Source: Archangium sp. (GTDB taxonomy: Bacteria > Myxococcota > Myxococcia > Myxococcales > Myxococcaceae). Taken from it: DNA of 64,000 nt. Of the stretch, positions 34,093 through 42,241 are shown in pieces. The notes beneath the pieces were generated by a model, which was not told the DNA's origin, searched no databases, and saw nothing but the letters and a program-made list of their open reading frames with translations. The stretch covers positions 1 to 64,000 of the forward strand of contig JAUYRZ010000054.1 of the NCBI GenBank assembly GCA_030695565.1. Direction: 5' to 3'. A program made the position numbers and the translations under genes. Positions within the stretch are counted from its first letter, which is position 1; each line of letters opens with the position of its first letter.

Positions 34093-34812
34093 TCACGGTT
34101 TCAGGAACGTGCGGTGTACCTGAACTCCGTTCACTTCGAGGGCACCGAGTTTGTTCAGATCGCCGCCGGCCGCCTTCCACGCCCCCTGGAGCTTCACCGA
34201 GAGGGCTTCGGTCTCCAGCGGAGCATCGGAGAGCAGCACCACCACGTGCTCACGACCTGCGCCGGTGAACTCGATCGACTCAGGCAACCAGGTCTGCGCC
34301 TCTCCTTGCAGCGTCTCCGAATAGACCATCGACACCTCCCCCGCGTCGTCGATGCTCAACGCCAGCACGTGCCGGTGACCGCTCACCCCGATGCGCACGC
34401 GCTCACCCGTCGCGAGTTGCTCGAGCTCAGCCGCCGGGCGTTGACCACCCGGTCCCGCGACCACGAAGTCCACCTTTGCGCCGCCCTTGATTCGATGGCC
34501 GCCGTCGTCCTGGAAGACCTGCTTGCCGGCGAAGAACGCCACCAGACAGGCCGCGATCGCGACGAACACGCCCACCAGCGAACGCGCCTTCGGTGCCTTC
34601 TGCTGCCGGGCCGCCCGCTCCACGCCCGGGGCGAAACGATCGAACGGCACCTCGGCCTCGAAGGCCCGCTGCTCCTCCCTGAACTTCGACAACCGCGTCG
34701 CGCACTCGGCGCAGCTGCCCAGGTGTTCGGTGGTGGCGGCGTCGAGCGGCTCGTGCGCGAGGAAGCGGCGCAGCTTCAGCTCTCCCACGTGTTTGATCGC
34801 CAGGGTCATCAT
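34093..34812 (-). CDS. Membrane anti-sigma factor
   Basis: This 239-aa protein carries a zinc anti-sigma motif Hx3Cx2C (His 30, Cys 34, Cys 37, in EHLGSCAECATR), the sequence class that clamps ECF sigma factors. A single membrane span lies at about 79-96 (SLVGVFVAIAACLVAFFAG). The remaining 140 residues are periplasmic and beta-rich, and have no assigned domain; they probably sense the signal. Its ATG overlaps the sigma-factor stop in an ATGA, so the pair is translated together. This protein would hold the sigma factor inactive until its periplasmic part detects stress. Confidence 0.92.
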   Translation of the reverse strand: MMTLAIKHVGELKLRRFLAHEPLDAATTEHLGSCAECATRLSKFREEQRAFEAEVPFDRFAPGVERAARQQKAPKARSLVGVFVAIAACLVAFFAGKQVFQDDGGHRIKGGAKVDFVVAGPGGQRPAAELEQLATGERVRIGVSGHRHVLALSIDDAGEVSMVYSETLQGEAQTWLPESIEFTGAGREHVVVLLSDAPLETEALSVKLQGAWKAAGGDLNKLGALEVNGVQVHRTFLKP

Positions 34813-35342
34813 GAAAGCTCTCCAGCCAGGGTCTGCCCGGTGGCGTCCGCGAAGGCGCGCAGCCGTTTTCGAATGGTCGGCACCGAACGCTCCAGTGTCG
34901 CCGCCACTTCTTCCAACGTCAGATCATCGACCCAGTAGTGAATGACGGCCTGCTGCGTCTCGAGGTCGAACTTGTTCAGGCTCCTCCGCACCAGATCACG
35001 CGCCTCGAGCTCGGCCGCGCCCCCGTGGGCTTCACCACGCACCACCTGCATCGCGGCGTATTCGTCGTGCCACCCCGCGCCCTTGCTGCGGATCACGTTC
35101 AGACAATGGTGCGTGGCGATCTTCATCAACCAGGTGAGGGGTGAAGCCTCTGCCCGAAAGCTGTTCTCGTTCACCAGCGCCCGGGCGAAGACGTCTTGCA
35201 GGGCGTCTTCCGCGGCGCTTTGATCCTTCAGCAGGTAGCGGCAGCGGCCGTACACCGCGCTGCCGTACTTCACGTACAACGAGTGCAACCAGGCCCGGCC
35301 CGTCGTCTTGCCTCCGTCGATGACCTGAAGCGCGGGCCGCAT
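34809..35342 (-). CDS. ECF-family RNA polymerase sigma factor
   Basis: This 177-aa protein is a group 4 sigma factor. Region 2 includes YLLKDQSAAEDALQDVFARAL and PLTWLMKIATHHCLNVIRS; region 4 includes DLTLEEVAATLERSVPTI, a helix-turn-helix for the -35 element. Its stop overlaps the anti-sigma start. It leads a four-gene minus-strand unit with the anti-sigma factor, the caspase-fold protein and the lipoprotein. No ribosome site precedes the ATG, so the transcript may be leaderless. I could not identify a convincing self-regulated promoter in the 113-base gap to the divergent M48 gene. Confidence 0.95.
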   Translation of the reverse strand: MRPALQVIDGGKTTGRAWLHSLYVKYGSAVYGRCRYLLKDQSAAEDALQDVFARALVNENSFRAEASPLTWLMKIATHHCLNVIRSKGAGWHDEYAAMQVVRGEAHGGAAELEARDLVRRSLNKFDLETQQAVIHYWVDDLTLEEVAATLERSVPTIRKRLRAFADATGQTLAGELS

Positions 35343-35455
35343 GAGTCGTGTTTTACAACGGGATGCTCCTGTCGAACGGCGGGTTCACCGAAATGGACAC
35401 CGCGGGCGTGGAAAACAGAAAGCACCCCCATGGCCGGTCTTGTTATGGGTGGTTG

Positions 35456-36265
35456 ATGCTCCGAACTTCGCTCCTGTCCCTCCTGGTTCTTTCCCTGGCC
35501 GCCTGCACCGCCACGCAGCGCCGCGACACCGAGAAGGCGGTCGCCCGCACCCTGATCTCCGACGAGCAGGAGTTCCAGCTGGGCTTTCAGGTTCACGAAG
35601 AGCTCAAGAAGCAGAACATTCAGTTCCTGAACAACCCGCAGGTCGAGCTCTACGTCGAGCAGATCGCCAAGAAGCTCACCACCGAGGCCAACAAGGAGCG
35701 CGCCGTCGAATGGCGCACCTACGTCATCGACGACCCGAACACGGTCAACGCGTTCGCCACGCCCGGCGGGCGCATCTACGTGTACACCGGCCTGCTGCTC
35801 GCGGCGGACAACGAGGCCGAGGTGATCGGCGTGATGGGCCATGAGATCGGGCACGTGGTGGCCCGGCACAGCGCGCGGCAGTTGGTGGCGGCCAACGGTC
35901 TGCAGTCGGTGATCGACATGGCCCTGGGCAAGAACACCAACGAGCTCGCCAAGCTCGGCGCGGGCCTGGCGGGCAAGGGAGCCCAGTTGGCCTACGGCCG
36001 CGACATGGAGCTGGAGGCCGACCAGTACGGCGCCCGCTACGCCTCGCGTGCAGGTTACGACCCGCGCGGGCTGGCCACTTTCTTCGAGAAGCTCAAGGCG
36101 AAGTACGGGGACACGGGCCCGGTGATGACCTTCTTTTCCACGCACCCGGCGAACTCGCAGCGCATCAACGACGTGACCGCCCTGATCGCCGCCGAGCAGC
36201 TGGGGGGGGCCGAACTGGGGGTGGCCCCTCTCCAGGCGGTGAAGGCCCAACTCGGGAAGAAGTGA
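35456..36265 (+). CDS. M48-family lipoprotein metalloprotease
   Basis: This 269-aa protein starts MLRTSLLSLLVLSLAAC, a clear lipoprotein signal with lipobox LAAC and Cys 17. The M48 zinc site HEIGH lies in VMGHEIGHVVARHSARQ, followed by a probable third ligand Glu in ELEADQYGARYASRAGYDP, all as in LoiP/YggG and BepA proteases that check outer-membrane protein assembly. NAFATPGGRIYVYTGLL is also typical of the family. It is divergent from the ECF sigma gene, which fits an envelope-stress theme by location only. The start at 35456 gives the lipoprotein signal; the frame is open upstream. Confidence 0.95.
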   Translation: MLRTSLLSLLVLSLAACTATQRRDTEKAVARTLISDEQEFQLGFQVHEELKKQNIQFLNNPQVELYVEQIAKKLTTEANKERAVEWRTYVIDDPNTVNAFATPGGRIYVYTGLLLAADNEAEVIGVMGHEIGHVVARHSARQLVAANGLQSVIDMALGKNTNELAKLGAGLAGKGAQLAYGRDMELEADQYGARYASRAGYDPRGLATFFEKLKAKYGDTGPVMTFFSTHPANSQRINDVTALIAAEQLGGAELGVAPLQAVKAQLGKK

Positions 36266-36299
36266 CTTGCGGCGGTCGTCGGCCTAAAAGCCCGCCTTC

Positions 36300-37226
36300 A
36301 TGAAGCGATATTTCGGGATCATCGTGGCCGTCCTGGGTGTCTCCGCCAGCATCGTGTTCGCGATGCGAAAGTGGGACACCAAGACCGCTGAGTCGGCGCG
36401 CGACTTGAACGTGGCGCGCATCAAGGCGGACTACCTCGAGCGCGCTGCTTGGCTCCGCGTCATTCCTGACCAGAAGCTCTACATCGACGAGCAGCAGACG
36501 TTCATGAGCTGGTACTTCAAGGAAGTCACCAAGCACTTCAATCAGCACGGTGGCAACCGCGACTTCGACGACTACTTGAAGGAGCTCGATGAGCGCTCCG
36601 CCAAGAGCAAGAAGGACGACGACGGCACCGGCAACGACAAGAAGAAGGAGGTCTACGCGTACACGCGCAAGGTCTTCGATCTTCTCAACAAGAACGGCGC
36701 CTACTCGCCCTGGTGGACGGCGACCGACAAGGGCATCCGCCTCGACATCCTCTCGGCCGACACCGGTCCTGACGGCCGCATCCACATTCCGCTGGTGGTC
36801 TGGGGTCTGCCCCGCGACTCGCGCACGGATGACAAGAACATCACCCGCGTGACGGTCAACGCGAGCTTCAAGTTCAACTGGAAGCTCTACGACGAGAAGC
36901 AGAAGCTCATCGGCGAGATCCCCGGCGAAGGTGGCCCCGACAGCCGCGTCGATTGGCCCGATCGTTTCGTGAAGTTCTTCCCTCCGATGACGGTGCTCGG
37001 TCACTACGACATCGACAAGCTCCCGGCCGAAGTGAAGACCGCCGACATCGAGTGGACCATCTCGGCGCGCAGCACCACCGGCGGCGACATCGTGGCGACC
37101 TACGCGTGGAAGGGCGAAGTGCCCGCTGCGTGGAAGATGGGCGCCGGCGAGACCTGGAAGGGCGCGCAAGACTCGATTCGCCCCGAAGAAGAGATCAACC
37201 CGGTGGCCGACAAAAAGAAGAAGTAA
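36300..37226 (+). CDS. Exported or anchored protein, unknown
   Basis: This 308-aa protein has an N-terminal membrane anchor or uncleaved signal (YFGIIVAVLGVSASIVFAM). The mature part is soluble and rich in Lys and Asp, with an acidic, low-complexity KSKKDDDGTGNDKKKE stretch near 110, then a beta domain with FKFNWKLYDEKQKLIGEIPG. No family is recognised. It follows the M48 lipoprotein by 34 bases in the same direction, so co-transcription is likely. A bidirectional hairpin terminator follows. Confidence 0.75.
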   Translation: MKRYFGIIVAVLGVSASIVFAMRKWDTKTAESARDLNVARIKADYLERAAWLRVIPDQKLYIDEQQTFMSWYFKEVTKHFNQHGGNRDFDDYLKELDERSAKSKKDDDGTGNDKKKEVYAYTRKVFDLLNKNGAYSPWWTATDKGIRLDILSADTGPDGRIHIPLVVWGLPRDSRTDDKNITRVTVNASFKFNWKLYDEKQKLIGEIPGEGGPDSRVDWPDRFVKFFPPMTVLGHYDIDKLPAEVKTADIEWTISARSTTGGDIVATYAWKGEVPAAWKMGAGETWKGAQDSIRPEEEINPVADKKKK

Positions 37227-37230
37227 CCCC

Positions 37231-37248
37231 TCAGGGTGAGGGCCTCAA
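37231..37248 (+). repeat. Half copy of dispersed repeat
   Basis: TCAGGGTGAGGGCCTCAA matches the right flank of the full copy at 11461 base for base, but the hairpin part is absent. A separate hairpin terminator immediately follows. Confidence 0.65.
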
Positions 37249-37252
37249 GAGA

Positions 37253-37282
37253 AACCCCGGAACTCGAAAGAGCGCCGGGGTT
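37253..37282. terminator. Bidirectional hairpin terminator
   Basis: An 8-bp stem AACCCCGG/CCGGGGTT surrounds an inner CTC/GAG stem capped by a GAAA tetraloop, with a T-rich TTCTTCATTT tail on the plus side. It lies in the 68-base gap between two convergent genes and should serve both. Confidence 0.8.
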
Positions 37283-37294
37283 CTTCATTTCCAC

Positions 37295-37978
37295 TCAGTC
37301 GTGAAACCCAACCACCTGCCACGCCGCGCCCGCCTGGTGCAGCACCAGCACCGTCGCGTGCCCTGACAGATTGCCGACCGCCACGTAGGTATTGGGCGCC
37401 CGCCAGCTCCAGCTGCTCAACCGTGCCGGCGGCTTGCCGTACTTTTTCTCCATGTCGGCGGGCAGCAGCACCTCGAGCGAATAGAGCTTCAACAAATCGG
37501 CCCGGCGCGATCGCAGGCTCTTGCCCCACTGCGTGCGCAGCTCCTCCGGCCGATCGATGCGCCGTGCCTCCATGAAGAACGGAAACCCCGAGCGGGCGAC
37601 CAGCTTCCCCGTGTCCGCGGCGATCAGATCCAGAAAGAAGCCACGGGCCACGACCTCGACCTGCTCGGCCGGCTTGAGCCCCAGATACGCATCCAGATCG
37701 ATGTCGCTGCCGGGCAGCACCGGGTTCGATTCGACCTGGCCGTACTGCCTCGCCAACGCCTCCAGCGCCGCGTCGCGCTCTTCGGGCTTCATGGTGGGCA
37801 GCTTGGCGAGCAACCGATTGACCTCATCGGCCCCCTTGGGACGAGCGGGGCCCGAAGGCGCAACAGGCGCGGCGGCAGGTTCACCCTCCGCGCTGGCTGC
37901 TGGGGCCGTTTCCGGAGGGGCCACCTCGGGCTCCTGACTGAGCGCGAGGCAAAGGGCGTAGGCGGCGACGTTCATCAC
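37295..37978 (-). CDS. Secreted or periplasmic protein, unknown
   Basis: This 227-aa protein has a weak N-terminal signal (MNVAAYALCLALSQ), then a 35-residue Pro/Ala/Glu-rich linker, then a globular domain with GSDIDLDAYLGLKPAEQVEVVARG and a beta-rich end (NTYVAVGNLSGHATVLVLHQ). No family is recognised. It lies ten bases before the MFS gene in the minus direction (the MFS gene reads into the space after its own stop), so the two are neighbours but each has its own start. It could be a cell-envelope protein with a flexible spacer. Confidence 0.7.
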   Translation of the reverse strand: MMNVAAYALCLALSQEPEVAPPETAPAASAEGEPAAAPVAPSGPARPKGADEVNRLLAKLPTMKPEERDAALEALARQYGQVESNPVLPGSDIDLDAYLGLKPAEQVEVVARGFFLDLIAADTGKLVARSGFPFFMEARRIDRPEELRTQWGKSLRSRRADLLKLYSLEVLLPADMEKKYGKPPARLSSWSWRAPNTYVAVGNLSGHATVLVLHQAGAAWQVVGFHD

Positions 37979-37988
37979 GTCGTGCGTC

Positions 37989-39215
37989 TTACTCCGTCAC
38001 GGCCTCTTTCGGCAGCGCTCGCGCGCTGAAGGTCAGGTGCGCCACCGCCACCACGAGGCCCACCCCGAAGCACCCGAACCAGAGCGCCCGATGGCCAATC
38101 ACCGGAATGAGTGACGAGCCGATCAACGGCGAGAGCATCGCAGCGGTGCTCCAGGTGATGGTGAACGCGCCCTGGTAGCGGCCGCGCAGGTGCGTGGGTG
38201 AGAGCGTGGCCACGATGCTCGCGTTGACCGGAGAAAAGAGGATCTCGCCCCAGGTCCAGATCGCCACGGTCAATATGTAGGTGGGCAGCGAAGTCGCGAA
38301 GGTGGTGAGCCCGAAACCCAGGCCGGTGAGCGCCGCCGCGAGCGCCAACACCCGCGCGCGGGTGTAGCCCGACGCCCAGCGGGTCGCGAGCGGCTGGAAC
38401 ATCACGATGAGCAGCCCGTTCGCCGCGATGCTCAAGCCGAACTCCTCGGTGCTCAGCCCCTTGAGCCGCATGTCTTCAGGCAGCGACGAGAGGTGCTGAA
38501 AGAACAACAACGCCACCAGGAAGTTCAGCAGGAGAAACGGCGCGTATTTCGGATCGGTGAAGGGCGTGAGCGCATGACCGCCCGGAGGAGGACGCAGCGG
38601 ATCGGCGCTCGGTTCAGGCCGGCTCTCGGGGATCGCGCGCCACACGATGAACGCGAGGACCAACGTGGTGATCGCGTCGCCGATGAAGAGCGCACCGAAG
38701 TTCCGCTTCGCCATGAAGCCGCCGATCACGCTGGCGAAGGTGAACCCCAGGTTGATGGCCCAGTACTGCATGCCGAACGCCTTCATCTGGTGCTTCGGCG
38801 GAACGATGTCGGCCACCAGCGCCTGGCTTGCGGGCCGGTACGCGTCGGCGGTCAACCCCAGGAGGAACGTGGCGAACGCCAGCTGCCACAACTGCTCGGC
38901 CAGGCCGAGCACCAGCGCGAACGCCGCTCCGACGAGCAGCGAGGTCAACATGGTGAAGCGCCTGCCGTAGCGATCGGCCATCACGCCGCCCAGCAGTGAG
39001 CCGAACAGCGAGCCGAGGCCGTAGAGCGAGGTGATCGCGCCGGCCAGCGGCAGAGGCAGCAAACGCGCCTGGGTCAGGTAGACGAAGAGCAGCGGCATGA
39101 CGAAGCTGCCGGCCTTGGTGATGAAGGTGCCCAGGAGCAGCGCCCAGAACGGCCGCGGGATCCCCTCTGAGAGCTGCTCCCAACGACTCGGCCCGGTCAC
39201 GGTTGCGGGGTTCAT
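37989..39215 (-). CDS. MFS transporter (drug-efflux type)
   Basis: This 408-aa protein has about 12 membrane spans. The MFS loop 2-3 motif is GGVMADRYGRRFTML, and TADAYRPASQALVADIVPP resembles the drug:H+ antiporter set (DHA1). The middle loop (about 200-220) is Pro-rich. It should export small molecules with proton motive force; the substrate is not inferable. I chose the ATG at 39215 because it follows the better family N-terminus; the frame extends eight codons further. The gene is divergent from the zinc-finger/P-loop gene at 39270. Confidence 0.92.
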   Translation of the reverse strand: MNPATVTGPSRWEQLSEGIPRPFWALLLGTFITKAGSFVMPLLFVYLTQARLLPLPLAGAITSLYGLGSLFGSLLGGVMADRYGRRFTMLTSLLVGAAFALVLGLAEQLWQLAFATFLLGLTADAYRPASQALVADIVPPKHQMKAFGMQYWAINLGFTFASVIGGFMAKRNFGALFIGDAITTLVLAFIVWRAIPESRPEPSADPLRPPPGGHALTPFTDPKYAPFLLLNFLVALLFFQHLSSLPEDMRLKGLSTEEFGLSIAANGLLIVMFQPLATRWASGYTRARVLALAAALTGLGFGLTTFATSLPTYILTVAIWTWGEILFSPVNASIVATLSPTHLRGRYQGAFTITWSTAAMLSPLIGSSLIPVIGHRALWFGCFGVGLVVAVAHLTFSARALPKEAVTE

Positions 39216-39269
39216 GGCGCGCTGACGCGCTGCATACAAGGCGGCTGACGGCTAAGTTGTCGGCACCAG

Positions 39270-40286
39270 ATGTCGGAGATTCGAAGGTTACTGAGTGACG
39301 CGCAGGACGCCGAACGACGCGGCAAGAAGGAGGAGGCCGTTCGCCTCTTGCGAATCGCTGCGGCGTGGTACCGCGATCGACAGATGCTCAAGCGGGCGGC
39401 GCAGATGCTCAGGCAAGCGAGGCGGGTCGAAGGTGTGACGGACGAAGAAGAGTCGGGCGAGGCCGTGTTCGGCTTCGAACCGGAGGACGAAGCCACGCCC
39501 GAGGTCGCCGAGGTCAGCGAAGGGCGCATGCTGGTCGAACAGCGATCGCCCCAGCTTGCCGACCCCGCGCTCGATGCGTGGTGTTCGTTCTGCTGCAAGC
39601 CGAAGGTGGAGGTCGGTGCGCTGGTGGCAGGACCTGCCGGGGCGTACCTCTGCGCAGGCTGCCTGGGCCTCTCGGCCACCTTGCTGGGGTCGACGGCGCC
39701 GAAGGTCAGCCCCCCGTGGGAAGTCAAAGCGCTGGCCTTCGAGTTGTCTGCGCAACGCAGGGCGCGCGCGCGTTTCACCCGCGTTCGATCCCGCCTGGCG
39801 CTGGTGATCGGGCCCGAGGGCACGGGGAAGTCGGCGTGGTTGCAGTCGTTGGGTTCTCAGCCGGATCTGCGCCATCTCGAGATCACCCGGCCGCTCACGC
39901 CCGAAGAAGAAGACGAGCTGCTGCGGTGGCTCGAGCCTGCAGGCCGCAGCGCGTTTCTGGTGGTGCGCGCCGCGGTGCCGCCCCCTGCGCTGGTGTTGCA
40001 AGGGGAGCACGGCGAAGAGCCGCTCCACGACACGGCCTCGCTGGTCGAGTCGGTGCCTCAGCTCTCGCCGCGGGTGCTCGCGCGCGTGGACGCGGTGATT
40101 CCGTTTTCGCCGCCCCATCCCGAAGAGCTCGTCTCGCTCGCGCAGGCCCTCGCCGAAGCCCGGGGCGTGTGGCTGCCGGAGAGCGCGTTGACGCAGTTGG
40201 TGGCGCTCTCCCTCAGGGCGCAACGGGGCGTGCATGAGCTGGCGACCCTGATCGCCCGAATTCCTCCAGGGAAATACGGCCCGTGA
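39270..40286 (+). CDS. ClpX-type zinc finger with degenerate P-loop NTPase
   Basis: This 338-aa protein combines three parts. Residues 1-55 are charged helix (ERRGKKEEAVRLLRIAAAWY), as in a tetratricopeptide pair. Residues 105-131 form a C4 zinc site, CSFC and CAGC about 19 residues apart around VGALVAGPAGAYL, closely like the ClpX zinc-binding domain. Residues 181-188 are a Walker A loop, GPEGTGKS. No Walker B acidic pair or sensor arginine is seen, so ATPase activity is doubtful. lipB overlaps its stop by four bases. I do not know a named family with this layout; a protein-binding adaptor is the simplest guess. Confidence 0.8.
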   Translation: MSEIRRLLSDAQDAERRGKKEEAVRLLRIAAAWYRDRQMLKRAAQMLRQARRVEGVTDEEESGEAVFGFEPEDEATPEVAEVSEGRMLVEQRSPQLADPALDAWCSFCCKPKVEVGALVAGPAGAYLCAGCLGLSATLLGSTAPKVSPPWEVKALAFELSAQRRARARFTRVRSRLALVIGPEGTGKSAWLQSLGSQPDLRHLEITRPLTPEEEDELLRWLEPAGRSAFLVVRAAVPPPALVLQGEHGEEPLHDTASLVESVPQLSPRVLARVDAVIPFSPPHPEELVSLAQALAEARGVWLPESALTQLVALSLRAQRGVHELATLIARIPPGKYGP

Positions 40287-41356
40287 ATCCTCCCGTCCAA
40301 TGGCACCGGTTGGGCCGCGTCGAGTACGGCGACGGGCTGGAGCTCCAGCGGCAGTTTCAGGAGGCGCGGCGGGTCGATGAGGTACCTGACACGTTGTTGC
40401 TGCTCGAACACCCGCCGGTGCTGACGCTCGGCCGGGGCGCGAAGGAGAACAACATCATCACCCCGAAGCCTCAGCTCGAGGCGCTCGGGGTCGAGGTGTT
40501 CGAGACCGATCGCGGAGGCGACGTCACCTACCACGGGCCTGGGCAGATCGTCGGTTACCCGCTGCTTCACCTCGGGCCCGGCCGGCAGGATGTTCGGAAG
40601 TACGTGCGCGCGATCGAAGAGCTGATGATTCGCACGGTGGCCGACTGGGGCATCACCGCGACCCGCATCGAGCAGTGGCCGGGCGTCTGGGTGGCCGAGA
40701 GCCGGCGCGGTGGCCCGCGGAAGATCGCCGCGCTCGGGGTGCACCTGTCGCGTTGGTACACGAAGCACGGCTTCGCGCTCAACGTGCGTACGGATCTGAG
40801 TCACTTCGAGTTGATCGTTCCGTGCGGCATTCGTGAAGCGGGCGTCACTTCGATGCGCGATGAGCTGGAGCGGGATGTTCCGGTCTTCGAGGTGGAAGAC
40901 CGCATCGTTCATCATTTTCGCGAGGTGTTCGACTGCGAGGTGACCGTGGCGGAAGAACCTCGGCGGACCGTGTCGGTGGTGGTGACGCGCGAAGACGGGC
41001 GGGTGTTGTTGCTCGAGCGCACGGCGGCTCGCGGCGGGTTCTGGCAGCCGGTGACGGGCAGGGTGGAGGCGGGCGAGTCACCCCTGCAGGCGGCTCAGCG
41101 GGAGTTGATGGAGGAGACAGGGCTCGAGAGTGTGGTGGTGCCGCTCGACTATGAGCACTGCTTCCCGTTCGGGGAAGGCCGTCCGCCGCAGGTGTTTCGG
41201 GAGACGGCGTTCATGGCGAAGGCGCGCGGCGAGGTGCGGATTGATCCCGGCGAGCACTCGGCTTGCGGTTGGTTCACTCGCGAAGAGGCGATCGCGAAGG
41301 TGCCTCATGCAGGGTTGGCTCGAGCGATTGCGATGAGCGCGAGGCCCTCTCCCTGA
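40283..41356 (+). CDS. lipB: LipB octanoyltransferase fused to Nudix hydrolase
   Basis: This 357-aa protein has two enzymes in one chain. Residues 1-220 are LipB: RGGDVTYHGPGQIVGYP at 78-94, Lys 147 in RKIAALGVHLSRW and Cys 181 in VPCGI, the thioester-forming catalytic pair. LipB moves octanoyl from acyl carrier protein to lipoyl domains. Residues 225-357 are Nudix, with the full box GRVEAGESPLQAAQREL followed by MEETGL (GX5EX7REUXEEXGU) at 259-281. The Nudix substrate is unknown. Start is GTG in a GTGA overlap with the zinc-finger gene. The stop abuts that of the convergent MBL gene, forming TGATCA. Confidence 0.94.
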   Translation: MNPPVQWHRLGRVEYGDGLELQRQFQEARRVDEVPDTLLLLEHPPVLTLGRGAKENNIITPKPQLEALGVEVFETDRGGDVTYHGPGQIVGYPLLHLGPGRQDVRKYVRAIEELMIRTVADWGITATRIEQWPGVWVAESRRGGPRKIAALGVHLSRWYTKHGFALNVRTDLSHFELIVPCGIREAGVTSMRDELERDVPVFEVEDRIVHHFREVFDCEVTVAEEPRRTVSVVVTREDGRVLLLERTAARGGFWQPVTGRVEAGESPLQAAQRELMEETGLESVVVPLDYEHCFPFGEGRPPQVFRETAFMAKARGEVRIDPGEHSACGWFTREEAIAKVPHAGLARAIAMSARPSP

Positions 41357-42241
41357 TCACAGCTTGATCACCAGGCCCTCTTTGGCCGCGATGGTCGCTT
41401 TGCGCTGCTTCTTCACCAGCTTCACCAACGCATCGAGCGCGTCATCGGTGCGCGTCGGATCGTGGTGGAACATCACCAACGTTCCGACCTCGGCTTCGGC
41501 TGAGACGCGCACCGCGTTCTGCCACGTGGAGTGCCCCCAACCGATCTTCGGGCTGCCTTGCCGGCCGAGGTATTCCTCCTCGGTGTACATGGCGTCGTAG
41601 ATGAGCACGTCGGCGCCGCGGGAGAACTCGATCAGCTGCGCGTCGCGTTCGTTCCCGTGTTCGGTGTCGGTCGCGTAGACCACCGACTTGCCCTTGCAGT
41701 CGATGCGGTACGCGAGGTTGCCGCCGGGGTGATTCGCTTCGATCGCGCTGACGGTGACACCGTTGAGCTTGAGCCGATCGCCCGCTTCGAAGCCCTGGTA
41801 TTCGAGCTGCGCGCGGAAGACCATTTCGACGGTCACCGGGAAGAACGGCTGCTGCATGTGCCCGCTCAACACGTCCTTCACGGACTTGCCGTTTCGCGTC
41901 GGCCCCCGAATCGTGAAGCGGCTGCGCGGATCGAAGATGGGGCCGAAGAACGGCAGGCCCTGCAGATGATCGTAGTGGTAGTGCGAGATGAAGATGTTCG
42001 CGTGGAGCGGGCCCTGTGCTGCAGCGCCCAGCTCACGGACACCGGTGCCCAGATCGAAGATGAAGGTCTCACCCGCGGCCCGAATCTCGACGCATGGCGT
42101 GTTACCGCCGTAGCGCGCCGTCTCTGGACCAGGGGAAGGGATCGAACCGCGCACGCCCCAGAAACGGACGGACAGACCGGCGGAAGGCGCTGCCTTAGCC
42201 CGCTTTGGCTTCCGACTTTTCGTCCTCGCTGAGGAGCTCAA
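41357..42241 (-). CDS. MBL-fold metallo-hydrolase
   Basis: This 294-aa protein is a metallo-beta-lactamase-fold hydrolase. FWGVRGSIPSPGPETARYGG is a strong family block, ISHYHYDHLQGLPFF carries the metal motif (HxHxDH with Tyr spacers), and YATDTEHG and MFHHDP supply later metal ligands. Relatives include ribonuclease Z-like and cyclic-nucleotide phosphodiesterase-like enzymes; the substrate is unknown. The first 20 residues are Lys/Arg-rich. No ATG or GTG fits the N-terminus, so the start is a TTG at 42241, 47 bases inside the 3' end of ribA. No good ribosome site precedes it. Confidence 0.88.
   Translation of the reverse strand: MSSSARTKSRKPKRAKAAPSAGLSVRFWGVRGSIPSPGPETARYGGNTPCVEIRAAGETFIFDLGTGVRELGAAAQGPLHANIFISHYHYDHLQGLPFFGPIFDPRSRFTIRGPTRNGKSVKDVLSGHMQQPFFPVTVEMVFRAQLEYQGFEAGDRLKLNGVTVSAIEANHPGGNLAYRIDCKGKSVVYATDTEHGNERDAQLIEFSRGADVLIYDAMYTEEEYLGRQGSPKIGWGHSTWQNAVRVSAEAEVGTLVMFHHDPTRTDDALDALVKLVKKQRKATIAAKEGLVIKL

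Noticed and set aside
32450-34180. Longer N-terminus for the caspase gene starting at 34180
   Set aside because: It would overlap the anti-sigma gene and translate the repeat as SRWERVGVRA before the signal peptide; the internal GTG gives a normal signal.
35343-35455. Self-regulated ECF promoter before the sigma-factor gene
   Set aside because: A GAACC-like element is present on the minus strand but the nearest CGTT is 21 bases away, longer than the usual 16-17, so I cannot support it.
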